From positions 1 to 50,856 of the IMG/VR virus record IMGVR_UViG_3300033233_000013: a stretch of DNA of 50,856 bases; one strand, written 5' to 3'. Made by a program: the position numbers and the translations under genes. The DNA comes from a virus. This document shows, piece by piece, positions 30,417 to 39,610 of the stretch (positions are counted from its first letter, which is position 1; every line of letters starts with the position of its first letter). The notes beneath the pieces were generated by a model. The model saw only the letters and a list, made by a program, of their open reading frames with translations. It made no database searches and was not told the origin of the DNA.

Positions 30417-32162
30417 CTACATCACGCCCCAGGCGAACCAGGAGAACACGTAGCGGCGGGCGCCGGCGGTCGAGAACGACCCGGCGCTGGGGGCGGTCGC
30501 GAAGCCGGTGAACCCAGCCACCGCGAGCGAGTGCGCGGCCATCCGGGGCGGGTCCTGGCTCGTCGCCGTGAAGGGGTCCGTGTCGGTGACCGCGACCGGA
30601 TCGGCGCCGTCCTTGAAGCCGACGCAGAGCATGGAGGCGCCGAGCAGCTGCTTGAACGGCGATGGGAACGTGACCGGGATGTTGAAGAAGGTGACCCCGC
30701 TTCCCGGCGGGGGCGTGAACGTCCAGCCCGACTGCAGCTCGACGCTCCCGAGGAGGAGATTCGTCGCCCGGTCCTGGTAGCGGATGGCGCGGACGCGCTC
30801 GTCGTCGGGATGGGCGACGAACATGGCGGCCGGGACGGTCCCGACGACGAGCATGGCGCCGTCGAAGAGGACGGCGGTCGCGCTGTCGGTCGCGTCATTC
30901 AACAGGCGGACGACAATCGACGAGGCGGCAAACGAGACGCCCACGGTGAGGGTCAGGAGCTGCCACGTGCCGTCGCCCGAATGATACGGGCTCGCGCTCG
31001 CCGAGCCGGCGGTGATGATCTGGAGCCGCGCCTTATTCGCCACCGCCGTTTTTACCCAGACGCTCAGGGTGACGGGGAGGCCGAGATAGGCCGCGTTGTT
31101 GACGGCGCTCACCACGAACGAGTGCTGGAGATAGGACGCCACGCTGCCGGCCCGCAGACGCACACTCGCCCCTCCGAAGCGCGGATCGGTCGTGTCGGCG
31201 GTGGCGATGGCGCCGGTGCCCCCACCCGAGAGCGTCCAGCCGTTCGGCGCCGACGCGCCCGGGAGGAACGTCTCGAAGCTGCCGTTGCGGAGCAGGTTGG
31301 CCGTCGCCAGGCGCTCGAGGAGGTCGGCCCCCATCTTCTCGAGGCTCACGGCCTGGTCGGCGAGGACGCGGCCCGAGACGGCCTGGTCGGCGAGCTTCGC
31401 CTCGGTCACGTTCAGGTCGAGGATCGCGCGGGTCGGCACCGCGCCATCGGCGAGATGCTGGCCGAGTACGGCGAGGAGCGCGATCTTGGTGGCGGTCACG
31501 CTGACGTTTGCGAGCTGCGGCGTGCCGACCGCGCCGAGCGCGAGCTTCGGCGCGGTCACCTGGAGATCGGCCAGATGCTGCGTCAAGATCGCGAGGTTCG
31601 CGAGCTCGGACGAGCCCACCGCGCCCGCCGCGATCGCGGCCGTCGTCACGGCATCGGCGAGCAGGTCGAGCGCTGTGACCGCCGGCGCGCTGAACCGAAC
31701 GAGCGCGCGTTCGAGTGCCGCAAGCTGGCCGTTCAGGACGTTCGGAAAGACGGTGAGGAGCGTCGTGTTCGTGCCGCCATCGAAGACGACCGCGGTGAGC
31801 GCGACGATGACCTTGCTCGCGTTCAGCGTTGCCCGCACGCGGTGGCCGACGGCGTAGTCCGCGCGCCGGTCGCCGGCGAGGCGCAGCTGATTCGTCGCGA
31901 TGAAGACCGGTGGGGGTCCCGTATCGGCGACCCACTCGGGGGGGAGCGGGTTCTTCCCGGTCGTCGGGTTGTGATCGGCCGCGAAGAGCGCCTGGATCGC
32001 CGCCAGCATCGCGTCATAGTCGGCGCAGAACGTGCCGAGGAGGAGGAGCGCGTCGCGGAGGACGATCGGATCGCCGTTCCACGTGGCCTCGGGCGGAATT
32101 TCCTGATCGATGAACAGGCGGACGAGCGCCGCTTTGGCCTGGAGTTCACTCTGCTTCGACAT
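30417..32162 (-). CDS. Tail-fibre-like protein with carbohydrate-binding module
   Basis: A 581-aa protein. The middle (about 150-275) has repeated short helices with the pattern V-T-x-x-K-L-A-x-x-A-V, typical of trimeric phage fibre shafts. From residue 291 (LLRNGSFETFLPG, NGWTLSGGG) a jelly-roll carbohydrate-binding domain begins. The C-terminal 130 residues (FFNIPVTFPSPF onward) look like a receptor-binding tip. It follows the DUF4815-like protein, as tail fibres often do. Confidence 0.7.
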   Translation of the reverse strand: MSKQSELQAKAALVRLFIDQEIPPEATWNGDPIVLRDALLLLGTFCADYDAMLAAIQALFAADHNPTTGKNPLPPEWVADTGPPPVFIATNQLRLAGDRRADYAVGHRVRATLNASKVIVALTAVVFDGGTNTTLLTVFPNVLNGQLAALERALVRFSAPAVTALDLLADAVTTAAIAAGAVGSSELANLAILTQHLADLQVTAPKLALGAVGTPQLANVSVTATKIALLAVLGQHLADGAVPTRAILDLNVTEAKLADQAVSGRVLADQAVSLEKMGADLLERLATANLLRNGSFETFLPGASAPNGWTLSGGGTGAIATADTTDPRFGGASVRLRAGSVASYLQHSFVVSAVNNAAYLGLPVTLSVWVKTAVANKARLQIITAGSASASPYHSGDGTWQLLTLTVGVSFAASSIVVRLLNDATDSATAVLFDGAMLVVGTVPAAMFVAHPDDERVRAIRYQDRATNLLLGSVELQSGWTFTPPPGSGVTFFNIPVTFPSPFKQLLGASMLCVGFKDGADPVAVTDTDPFTATSQDPPRMAAHSLAVAGFTGFATAPSAGSFSTAGARRYVFSWFAWGVM

Positions 32163-32177
32163 GCCCCCACCCTCCCC

Positions 32178-35100
32178 TTACGGAATCGGCCACGCGGTGA
32201 GACTCTTGATCCGCGGCCGCCGGGCTTTGTTCCCCGCCGCGAGATCCACCCGCAGCCGCAGGCGCTTCCCCGACGTCAGGCCGGTCGAGAACTTGGCGCG
32301 GACGGTGCCGTCGACGTCGGTGTTCTCGACGGTGAGCGCGCCGACCGTCGTAAAGGTCGCGCCGCCGTCGAGCGAGACGAAGAGCGCCGGATCGGCATCG
32401 CCCGAGGGCTTCACGAATTCGACGACGCCGTCGAGTTGCGTCCGCGCGACCGTCAGGCCGACCTCTTTCGAGATGTACTTCCCGTTGGCCTTGTTCGCCT
32501 GGACGTGGAGCGAGCCATTCGACCGCGCGATCGACGGCAGCACGTAGGGATCGGTCGTCTTCAAGACCGCGCGCACGTCGAGCGTCTGCGTGAAGGCCGC
32601 GAACTCGGTCACGTTGTGCGGGAGGAACGTGATCCAGACCTTGCCCGGCGCGGTGAGCGCCAACCCGTCGACCGCATACTGCCAGTCGATCGAGGTCCCA
32701 TCGGGGACGACCTGGTCGGGGTTCACGAGGAGCGCTGTCAGGTCGGCGGGGACGCCGTTCACGCCCGACGTCAGGCGTGCGAAGTAGAGGTGGGCCTCGC
32801 CCGCCGTCGCTTTCGCGACCCAGACCTTGCAGCGGAGATCCGCGCCCTGGAACGAGGTCCAGTCGGCGTTGTTGACCGAGTCCATCAGGATACCGTCGGG
32901 GATCTGTTGTTGCGTGATGAACCCGCCCGCGACCCGGTCGGGTCCGCCGAGCTCGGCGACGAAGACCTCGTAGTCGGGCGACGGCGTGCGCAGTACGAGC
33001 GCGCGGAATTCGAACGGATCGCACATGACGGGATCGGGCCAGACGAGCACATTCGAGCTCGCGTCCCCGACCTCGCAGTCGCGCTGCTCGAGCGTCCGCG
33101 AGGCCAAGACGTGCGCCGCCGGCGTCGAGGCATCGCCCGAGCGATCGGTCGCGCGCATCTCGCAGATGAGTGGGACGCCTTGCGTGCCCGTCGGCTTCGC
33201 GGCGAGCGGGACGTCTACCTTGGAGATCATGCGCGGGACGCCGAAGAGGAACGACTGCGCCAAGGGATCGAGCATGACGCCGCCGCCGCTTCGGCCATGG
33301 CGCCGCGGGATCGGGAGCGGGAACTCCGTGGTCACGATCTCGACCGCGACCTGGCGCACCGTGCCGACCGACGAGAACGGCACCGACGCGCGGAGGGTGT
33401 AGTCGGCGGGCCAGACCGCATTCGGCACGCCCTGGTCGCCCCAGCACTCGACGGCCACCGTCCCGGCCGGCGTATCGCTCGGGACGACGAAGTGCCCGTT
33501 CACCTCCCCCCCGACAGTATTCGCGATCCCGACATTGTTCGCATAGACGGCGTCCGTCGCCCCGTTCCCGAGCCCGGCCGGCACCTGCACCGAGGGCGCG
33601 TCGGCGAGGAACGGCACGGCTTTCCCCGCGAAGCGGACCCGCACCTTTTCGAGCGGCACGAAGTGGAACCCGGCGACCGCGACCTGCAGCTGGCGCATGC
33701 GGAGCGCCGCAACCTCGGTCGCCTGCGTCATGATGTCGACGCCGCCAACGGTCAAGACCGGCACCCGACGCGCCGGCGTCCGGCTCCGGCGCGTCGCGTT
33801 CTGGATAACGCGCGTCTGCGACGACGTCGTGACCGTCGTGTCGTTGAAGAAGTCCTGGCTCGGCCCCAGGCGAACGAGCGGCGGCGGCACGCGGAAATCC
33901 GTGTACGCGTTCACCGGTCGCGCGCGCGACCACTTGTCGGACGCGATCGCAAGCTCGTCGGCAAAGGGGAGCGTCCAGAACTGCTCACCGACGCGCGCGT
34001 CCGTCTCGCCCGCCGGCGCTGCGATCTTCGTGAGCGCCGGCAACGCCTGGAGAAACGGAAGCGTGAACTCTCCCGCCTCGGTGTCGATCGTGCCCTCGTA
34101 GGCCTGCCCGCCGACGTTGAACGCCTCGTCGGCATAGCGGAGTGTCGAGAAGTCCTCGGCAAAGGTGTCGACGAAGCTCGCGGTCGCGAGCCCGCCGAGT
34201 CGCGCGCGGGCTTGGTTCAGCAACTCTTGCTGCGCGACGTTCCGCTGGAGCTGGAAGACAATGTCCGCGAGCTCGCCGAGCTGCTCGTAGGTCCAGCGCT
34301 CGTTCCCGTGCGCGACGATGACGGCCTGCCCGCTATTCGGCGCGACTTGCACAACCGCGTAGGGCAGCGCGAAGCGCGGGAGCGGCGGCGGCTGCGGATC
34401 CTCGGCCGGGATCCCGCGCAGGACCGCGAGGGTGCTGTTCGGCCGGAGGATGATCAGGTCGTGGCGCGGGAGGTAATAGTTGTAGTCGACCTGCGGCTGC
34501 GTGCCCTCGACGGGGTTGTCGCCGGCCAACGTCGCGAAGGTGATGGCGCCGGCGCCGGTCAACTCGAAGTCCGTCGCCTGCACCATCGTTTTTTGGTACT
34601 GGTAGCAGACGTAGTACGTGGCGCCGCCCGAGGGCGCGCCGGTGATCCAGTGGACTTTCTTCAGGCCGCTCTCGGTTTGCAGATCGTAGTTCGTGCCCTG
34701 GACGTAGACGGTGCCGCCGCCGCCTTGCGCGCTTGAGATCGTGACCAGCGCCGTGACGGGGTTCTTCGAGAGCGCATCGTACGCGCCCGCACCCCGCGTG
34801 ACGGCTTCGTAGCCCGAGCCCGAGCCACCTGTCCCGGTCCCGACCTGCACGGTCGCGGTCAGTTTCGGGATCGTTGCCGCGATCGGGTAGAGGCTCGCCT
34901 TCGTGAGGGGAAAAGGATCCGCCGCCGCCGTGTAGGTGAAGGGCTCGTCATGGATGCTCCCCGTCTCGAGCGCCTGATCGACCTCGAGCTCCGTCGCCGT
35001 CGGGAACGTCACGAGCACGCCCTCGACGCGGGCCCCGATCGGCGGCACCGCGAGGCGGAGCTTCCCGGGCGAGGCGACATTCCCCGAGATCGTCGCGCGC

Positions 35101-36152
35101 GGCTCGGGGCGGAGCGGCCGGAAGACGTAGCTCCCGTGCGCGTCGGTATCGAGCTCCGCCAGCACCCCGCGGAAGGTCTCGTTCTGGTCGACGTTCGCCA
35201 GGCGCTCCGCATCGAGCGCGCCTTCGGTCTTCCCGACGTTGATCGCGTAGACGTTCGGGATGAGGGGTTGCACGAGGTCGCTCGCGCGGTCCCACTGGTA
35301 GACCGCGAAGACGCGGCGCTCGAGCTCGGTCGGCCCGGGCGGGTCGTTCGACGTGTCGGTCGTGCGGAGCGTCGCCGTCCAGGCCTCGCGGTAGGCGGCC
35401 GGGTGGCCGCTCAGGGGATCGATGAGGCCGGGATCCGCCACGTGATCGACGAGCGTCCGCGTGAACTCGACGTAGACCGCCGAGATGCCCGTCGTGAGGT
35501 GGGGGTACGTGAGCGTCGCCCCCGCGACGCGGAGCATCGCCCCCGCCACGGGAATGATGAGGTCGGCGATCGTCAGCGTGTCGCCCGCGACGATGGGCGC
35601 GTTATCGCCGTACGTGACCGAGACGGTCCAGCTGTTCCCACCGGTCACGAACCCGTTGGCGTTCACGAAATAGAGGACGAGGCCGAGAAAGCCGACCGCA
35701 TGGCCGTAGGTCGCGGGATCCGCCTGCGCCGCCGCGAGCGAGGGCGCGATGGCGGTGATCGGGTACGGCGTCTCGCTCACCTCCGGGCGATCCGAGCCGC
35801 TGGAGCGCCACGCGAACGTCGCCGTCCCCGCCGGGCCGCCGGTCGTGATCTTGATCGTATAGACGAGGCTCTCGAGGCCGATGTACTTCCCGGCTGAGCC
35901 GAGGCTGTCGGCGCCGATGTTCACGCCTGGCGTCGGCTGGCCGATCGTGCCGCCCGCCTGGTACAGCACCGCACCTTCGCGGAGGAGCGTCCGGCGGAAG
36001 ATCGCCTCGTCGTATTGCTGGATACGCTGCAGGTCGATGAGATCGTAGTCGGCGAGCACCTCATCGCCGCGCGCGAGGACGGTCTTGTAGCCCTTCCGCG
36101 GATCGAACGATGTCGGCCGCGTCACGCCGGCATTCTCGAGTGCATTCCCCAT
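32178..36152 (-). CDS. DUF4815-like tail/baseplate protein
   Basis: A 1324-aa protein. The N-terminal 350 residues (GYKTVLARGDEVLADYDL, AVYQWDRASDLVQPLIP) match DUF4815-type phage proteins linked to tails or baseplates. A beta-rich middle follows (TYEQLGELADIVFQLQRN near 715), then putative adhesin-like segments to the C-terminus. It is likely a long tail fibre or baseplate spoke. It lies between the tail-collar-like protein and the fibre with the sugar-binding module. Confidence 0.7.
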   Translation of the reverse strand: MGNALENAGVTRPTSFDPRKGYKTVLARGDEVLADYDLIDLQRIQQYDEAIFRRTLLREGAVLYQAGGTIGQPTPGVNIGADSLGSAGKYIGLESLVYTIKITTGGPAGTATFAWRSSGSDRPEVSETPYPITAIAPSLAAAQADPATYGHAVGFLGLVLYFVNANGFVTGGNSWTVSVTYGDNAPIVAGDTLTIADLIIPVAGAMLRVAGATLTYPHLTTGISAVYVEFTRTLVDHVADPGLIDPLSGHPAAYREAWTATLRTTDTSNDPPGPTELERRVFAVYQWDRASDLVQPLIPNVYAINVGKTEGALDAERLANVDQNETFRGVLAELDTDAHGSYVFRPLRPEPRATISGNVASPGKLRLAVPPIGARVEGVLVTFPTATELEVDQALETGSIHDEPFTYTAAADPFPLTKASLYPIAATIPKLTATVQVGTGTGGSGSGYEAVTRGAGAYDALSKNPVTALVTISSAQGGGGTVYVQGTNYDLQTESGLKKVHWITGAPSGGATYYVCYQYQKTMVQATDFELTGAGAITFATLAGDNPVEGTQPQVDYNYYLPRHDLIILRPNSTLAVLRGIPAEDPQPPPLPRFALPYAVVQVAPNSGQAVIVAHGNERWTYEQLGELADIVFQLQRNVAQQELLNQARARLGGLATASFVDTFAEDFSTLRYADEAFNVGGQAYEGTIDTEAGEFTLPFLQALPALTKIAAPAGETDARVGEQFWTLPFADELAIASDKWSRARPVNAYTDFRVPPPLVRLGPSQDFFNDTTVTTSSQTRVIQNATRRSRTPARRVPVLTVGGVDIMTQATEVAALRMRQLQVAVAGFHFVPLEKVRVRFAGKAVPFLADAPSVQVPAGLGNGATDAVYANNVGIANTVGGEVNGHFVVPSDTPAGTVAVECWGDQGVPNAVWPADYTLRASVPFSSVGTVRQVAVEIVTTEFPLPIPRRHGRSGGGVMLDPLAQSFLFGVPRMISKVDVPLAAKPTGTQGVPLICEMRATDRSGDASTPAAHVLASRTLEQRDCEVGDASSNVLVWPDPVMCDPFEFRALVLRTPSPDYEVFVAELGGPDRVAGGFITQQQIPDGILMDSVNNADWTSFQGADLRCKVWVAKATAGEAHLYFARLTSGVNGVPADLTALLVNPDQVVPDGTSIDWQYAVDGLALTAPGKVWITFLPHNVTEFAAFTQTLDVRAVLKTTDPYVLPSIARSNGSLHVQANKANGKYISKEVGLTVARTQLDGVVEFVKPSGDADPALFVSLDGGATFTTVGALTVENTDVDGTVRAKFSTGLTSGKRLRLRVDLAAGNKARRPRIKSLTAWPIP

Positions 36153-36191
36153 CGCCTCGTCCTCCCCGCCCTGCCGCCCCGAGCGTCGCTG

Positions 36192-37055
36192 CTACTGGTT
36201 CAACACTTTGTGCACTAACGGAACGTCTACGACCCCGACATCTTTCACTTGCGGCGCGTCGTCGTGCCAGACACGGAGAATGTCGCCGTTGGTCCGCACC
36301 TGCCCCATCGGATTCGCAACGGGATCGTAGACGCCGCCCGACGCGAACGTCGACGAGTCGGATTCCCGCGTGGCCTGGATCCGCCACTGGTCCCCGAGCG
36401 TCAGCACGCTGTCGCCGCCGCCGGTGAAGGTCAGCGTGAGGCCCGTGCCGGTGAGCGCAACCGGGACGCCGAACGCGACCGTCGCGCTCCCCGAGGGCGC
36501 GCTCCCGTTGGACGCCCAGCCGATGTGCGCCACGCCGCTCCCGCCGGCCGCCGTCACCGTGATGGTGATCGTCTGGCTGTCCGCGCCGGCGTAGCTCCCG
36601 CCGAGCAGAATCTCGACGTTCGCGCGATCGTCGCCGGCGCGGGCACCGTCGACCATGAGCGCGCCGCGGGTGACGAACGTGACGCCGCCGCCGTAGAGTG
36701 CGAGCTCCGACCAGGTGCCGAGCGCGTCGTCTTCCCCGAAGCGGAAGACGAGATAGAGGAAGTTGGAGCGCAGGCGGCGCCCTTGGGCATCGACGGCGGT
36801 CGGCGAGAGCTCGCGCCAGCGCTGGCCATCGGAGGTGCGGACGGCGCCTGCCACATCCGGCACGCAATAGGCGCGGTGGAGAAAGAGCGCGCGCCCGATC
36901 TCGTGCTGCAAGGACCGGGCGGCCGGGTCGATCGGCACCGCGCCGCTCCCGTCGCCGACCGCGAGGTGCGTGAGCGTCTGGCTGACGGCGACGCCCTCGC
37001 AGAGCGCTTGCGCCTGGAGCTCAGTCGCGGCGTCCATCGTCGCTTGGATCTGCAT
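36192..37055 (-). CDS. Tail-fibre/collar-like protein
   Basis: A 287-aa product. I chose the ATG at 37055 (MQIQATMDAATELQAQ) with AGAGGA upstream; the longer open frame overlaps the gpI-like gene. The start (VSQTLTHLAVGDGSG) resembles the N-terminal domain of phage tail fibres that attach to the baseplate. The rest is beta-rich with Gly/Thr repeats. Confidence 0.6.
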   Translation of the reverse strand: MQIQATMDAATELQAQALCEGVAVSQTLTHLAVGDGSGAVPIDPAARSLQHEIGRALFLHRAYCVPDVAGAVRTSDGQRWRELSPTAVDAQGRRLRSNFLYLVFRFGEDDALGTWSELALYGGGVTFVTRGALMVDGARAGDDRANVEILLGGSYAGADSQTITITVTAAGGSGVAHIGWASNGSAPSGSATVAFGVPVALTGTGLTLTFTGGGDSVLTLGDQWRIQATRESDSSTFASGGVYDPVANPMGQVRTNGDILRVWHDDAPQVKDVGVVDVPLVHKVLNQ

Positions 37056-37063
37056 GGGGTCCT

Positions 37064-38044
37064 CTACGGGCCGATCTTGCCGACCCCGATCGGCGTCACA
37101 CCGATCTGCATCGGCGGCGGCGGCGTGATCGAGATCGGCGTGTCGTCGAAATGGATGGTCGTCGTTGCGCCAGCGTCGAGGGGCTCCTGCCCGAGGACGA
37201 AGACCGTGATGCCGCCCGCGACGTTCTGCTGCGCGGCGGTCACCGCGGCGGCGGTCGGAAAGCCGGCGAGGCGGACCTCGCACGTGGCCGCATTGTAGTA
37301 TCGGCCCATCAGGCGATCGCGATTGACGCGGCCGCGGTTGGCGCGGAAGACGTCGGGATAGAGATCCCGCACCTCGAGGACCTGGACGCCCGTGTCCTCT
37401 TCGATCAGCGTGGCGAGCGCGAAGTTGTTCTCGCGCGGCCGCACGAGCTCGCGCCGCTGGCGCGTGGTGTAGGGGTCGTCCGCCTCGGCCGGACGGCGCG
37501 GCGTCACCGTATGGAGGCCCCAGTAGTCGGCGAAGAAGCCGGCGGCGCGGAGGAGGAAGAGCTGCGCGATCGCACGCTCGAGCGTCGTCACATGCGCCTT
37601 CAGCGCGTGGCGGAAGGGCTCGAGGATCCGCCAGAGCGGACTCGTCCAGCGGGCGAACGCGGTCCCCGGCCCGACGACCGCGAACTCGTCGGGCGCGAAG
37701 TCGACGTCGGCGAATTCCGGTCCCGCCGGCGCGATCGCAACGCCCTCCTCCTCGAGGAGCGTGATCGCCTGCACGGCGCCGGCGCCGGGATCGGCGAGGA
37801 CGGCGAGGTAGCCCGGGAGCGCGTTCAGCATCGCGAGGAGCTCGGCGTAGGTGAGCCCCGCCTCGAGGTCGACCGTCGTCCCGACCGCGCCGTCCATGCC
37901 GTGCACCACGAGCGTCCCGTCGTCGATGTCCACGGTGAGCCGTCCCGTCCCACGATAGGCGAGTCGGAGCGTCGGCACGGCCATCGGATCCCGCCGGTAG
38001 ACGAGCGGCAACGCCTCGAGGAGTCGGTCGCGATCGAAACTCAT
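37064..38044 (-). CDS. gpI-like baseplate protein
   Basis: A 326-aa protein. LLEALPLVYRRD at the start, ILEPFRHALKAHVTTLERAI in the middle and YWGLHTVTPRRP fit tail protein I of contractile-tail phages. It immediately follows baseplate J, as in P2- and Mu-like gene order. The C-terminal part is Pro- and Ile-rich. Confidence 0.65.
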   Translation of the reverse strand: MSFDRDRLLEALPLVYRRDPMAVPTLRLAYRGTGRLTVDIDDGTLVVHGMDGAVGTTVDLEAGLTYAELLAMLNALPGYLAVLADPGAGAVQAITLLEEEGVAIAPAGPEFADVDFAPDEFAVVGPGTAFARWTSPLWRILEPFRHALKAHVTTLERAIAQLFLLRAAGFFADYWGLHTVTPRRPAEADDPYTTRQRRELVRPRENNFALATLIEEDTGVQVLEVRDLYPDVFRANRGRVNRDRLMGRYYNAATCEVRLAGFPTAAAVTAAQQNVAGGITVFVLGQEPLDAGATTTIHFDDTPISITPPPPMQIGVTPIGVGKIGP

Positions 38045-39219
38045 GCTTGGGTGATTGTGACCGCGCCGGGCATGATGCGCGCGCCGCGGAGGGTCGAGAG
38101 GTTCGCGGTCGGTGTCGTGAACGTGACGTCTTTCACCCCGCGGACCGATGCCACCGCGCAGATGAGATCGGCGAGCACGAGGTCCTGGAAGACGCCGAGG
38201 CCGAAGAGCTGCTGCTCGACCGCCATCCGCACGAGCGGCGTGACGTCGGGAAAGGTATAGCCCGGATCGAGCGCGATCGTGAGCACGGGGGCGACGATCT
38301 GCGGCACGACGGCTTTCACGAGGACCGTCTCGCCGGCGGCCTTGTATCCCGGGACGCGCGCGCCGGCGGTCGTGAAGCTGCCGTCGATGATCGCTTGGGC
38401 GTCGGCGACAAGCGCCGGCGTGGCCCCCGCGCCGCCGTTGTCGATCACGACGTCGACGAGGCCCCGCTTGTCGGGGACCCGGGTCGCGCGCGCGAAGAGC
38501 GCGCGCTCGGAGACGATCCCGGCGGTCAAGACCTGCGCCCGGAGTGCACCCCGCTCGAGGCCTCCGAGCTGCGCGCGGCCGAGGTTCCGAATGTAGCGCT
38601 GGAAGCGCGCCCGGCGCCCCTCGGCGGTCTCCGCCTCGGCGCCGTTCAGGAACGCTTGGGGATTGGTCGCACTCGCGATCCCGGTAATCGCCTCCAACAG
38701 CAAGCCCGAGGAGCGGAGCACCATGGTGTTGGCCGACGTATTGCCGACGGTGCCGGGCGTCGCCGCCTCCGCGAGCGTCTCGGCAAAGGTCTCGCCGGCG
38801 CGGAGCGTGACGGGGACGATCGTCCGGTAGAGCCGCTCGGGCTGGGCGCCGACGGCCGGTACGCGGAGCTCGGCGCCGAGCTCGATCGGGATGTCCCCCG
38901 CGATGTTCGGGTTCCGCTCGAACCGGACGAGGCCGGTTGCCGCGATCGCGGGGAGTGCCGGGAAGCCGGTGAAGGTCGTGACGCCATCGCCCTCGCCCAA
39001 ATCGTAGAGGACCTCGGGAATCGCCCGGAGCGCCATTTCGAACGCCTTGGCGTCCAAGTGCTCGAAGCGGATTGCCACTGTCTCGAGGAGCGTCTTCACG
39101 ACGGCGCCGTCGTTGAAGTCGGTGACGCGACCGGCCGTGTCGGCGGAAAGACCCAGCAGCCAGGCGATCATCGCGTCCCGGTGGACGCTCGCGTGTACAC
39201 GTTCGAAGGGGACGTTCAT
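38041..39219 (-). CDS. Baseplate J-like wedge protein
   Basis: A 392-aa protein from the ATG at 39219. FNDGAVVKTLLETVAIRFE, GLVRFERNPNIAGDIPIELG and SANTMVLRS with TNPQAFLNGAEAETAEGRR are the hallmarks of the Baseplate_J family. It forms the wedge of contractile-tail baseplates. It overlaps the gpI-like gene by 4 bp. Confidence 0.85.
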   Translation of the reverse strand: MNVPFERVHASVHRDAMIAWLLGLSADTAGRVTDFNDGAVVKTLLETVAIRFEHLDAKAFEMALRAIPEVLYDLGEGDGVTTFTGFPALPAIAATGLVRFERNPNIAGDIPIELGAELRVPAVGAQPERLYRTIVPVTLRAGETFAETLAEAATPGTVGNTSANTMVLRSSGLLLEAITGIASATNPQAFLNGAEAETAEGRRARFQRYIRNLGRAQLGGLERGALRAQVLTAGIVSERALFARATRVPDKRGLVDVVIDNGGAGATPALVADAQAIIDGSFTTAGARVPGYKAAGETVLVKAVVPQIVAPVLTIALDPGYTFPDVTPLVRMAVEQQLFGLGVFQDLVLADLICAVASVRGVKDVTFTTPTANLSTLRGARIMPGAVTITQA

Positions 39220-39223
39220 CGGG

Positions 39224-39610
39224 TCACCCCGTTGCCACAACGGCGTCGTCCGGCGTCGGCACCCTACTTTCGGGTTTTCTTACTTCTGTACTTTCCGATT
39301 TCTCGGATTCTTGATTTCCGGCCGCAACGATCGCACGTGCATCGAGCCGCTCAATGAGCGCTGCGAGCCGGCGCCGCCGCTGCGGGTTCTCACCGTTGAC
39401 GATGAGGAGCGCTTCGATCCGGGCGCGGTGACGGATGAGCGCCCCGGCATGAGGCTCGACCCGCCGGCAGAGACTGGCGATCGTGAGCTCGAGGACGGCG
39501 ACCCGGCGGCGCGCGGCGGCGAGCTCCTCGCGCCGCCACGCTAGGCGCGCGCGGAGGTGCCACCACGGTGGCCGCGGCGCGCCCGACCAGGTTGGCACGG
39601 ACGCGGTCAT
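39224..39610 (-). CDS. Small helical protein in the baseplate operon
   Basis: A 128-aa product. Two basic coiled-coil helices ([38 protein letters not shown]) with a charged tail. It lies just before baseplate J and is ATGA-coupled to the giant secreted protein. Function unknown. Confidence 0.5.
   Translation of the reverse strand: MTASVPTWSGAPRPPWWHLRARLAWRREELAAARRRVAVLELTIASLCRRVEPHAGALIRHRARIEALLIVNGENPQRRRRLAALIERLDARAIVAAGNQESEKSESTEVRKPESRVPTPDDAVVATG

Noticed and set aside
30006-34736. 1576-aa open frame on the plus strand
   Set aside because: Antisense to tail genes with clear domains; composition dominated by Arg, Asp and Glu, and no recognisable motif.
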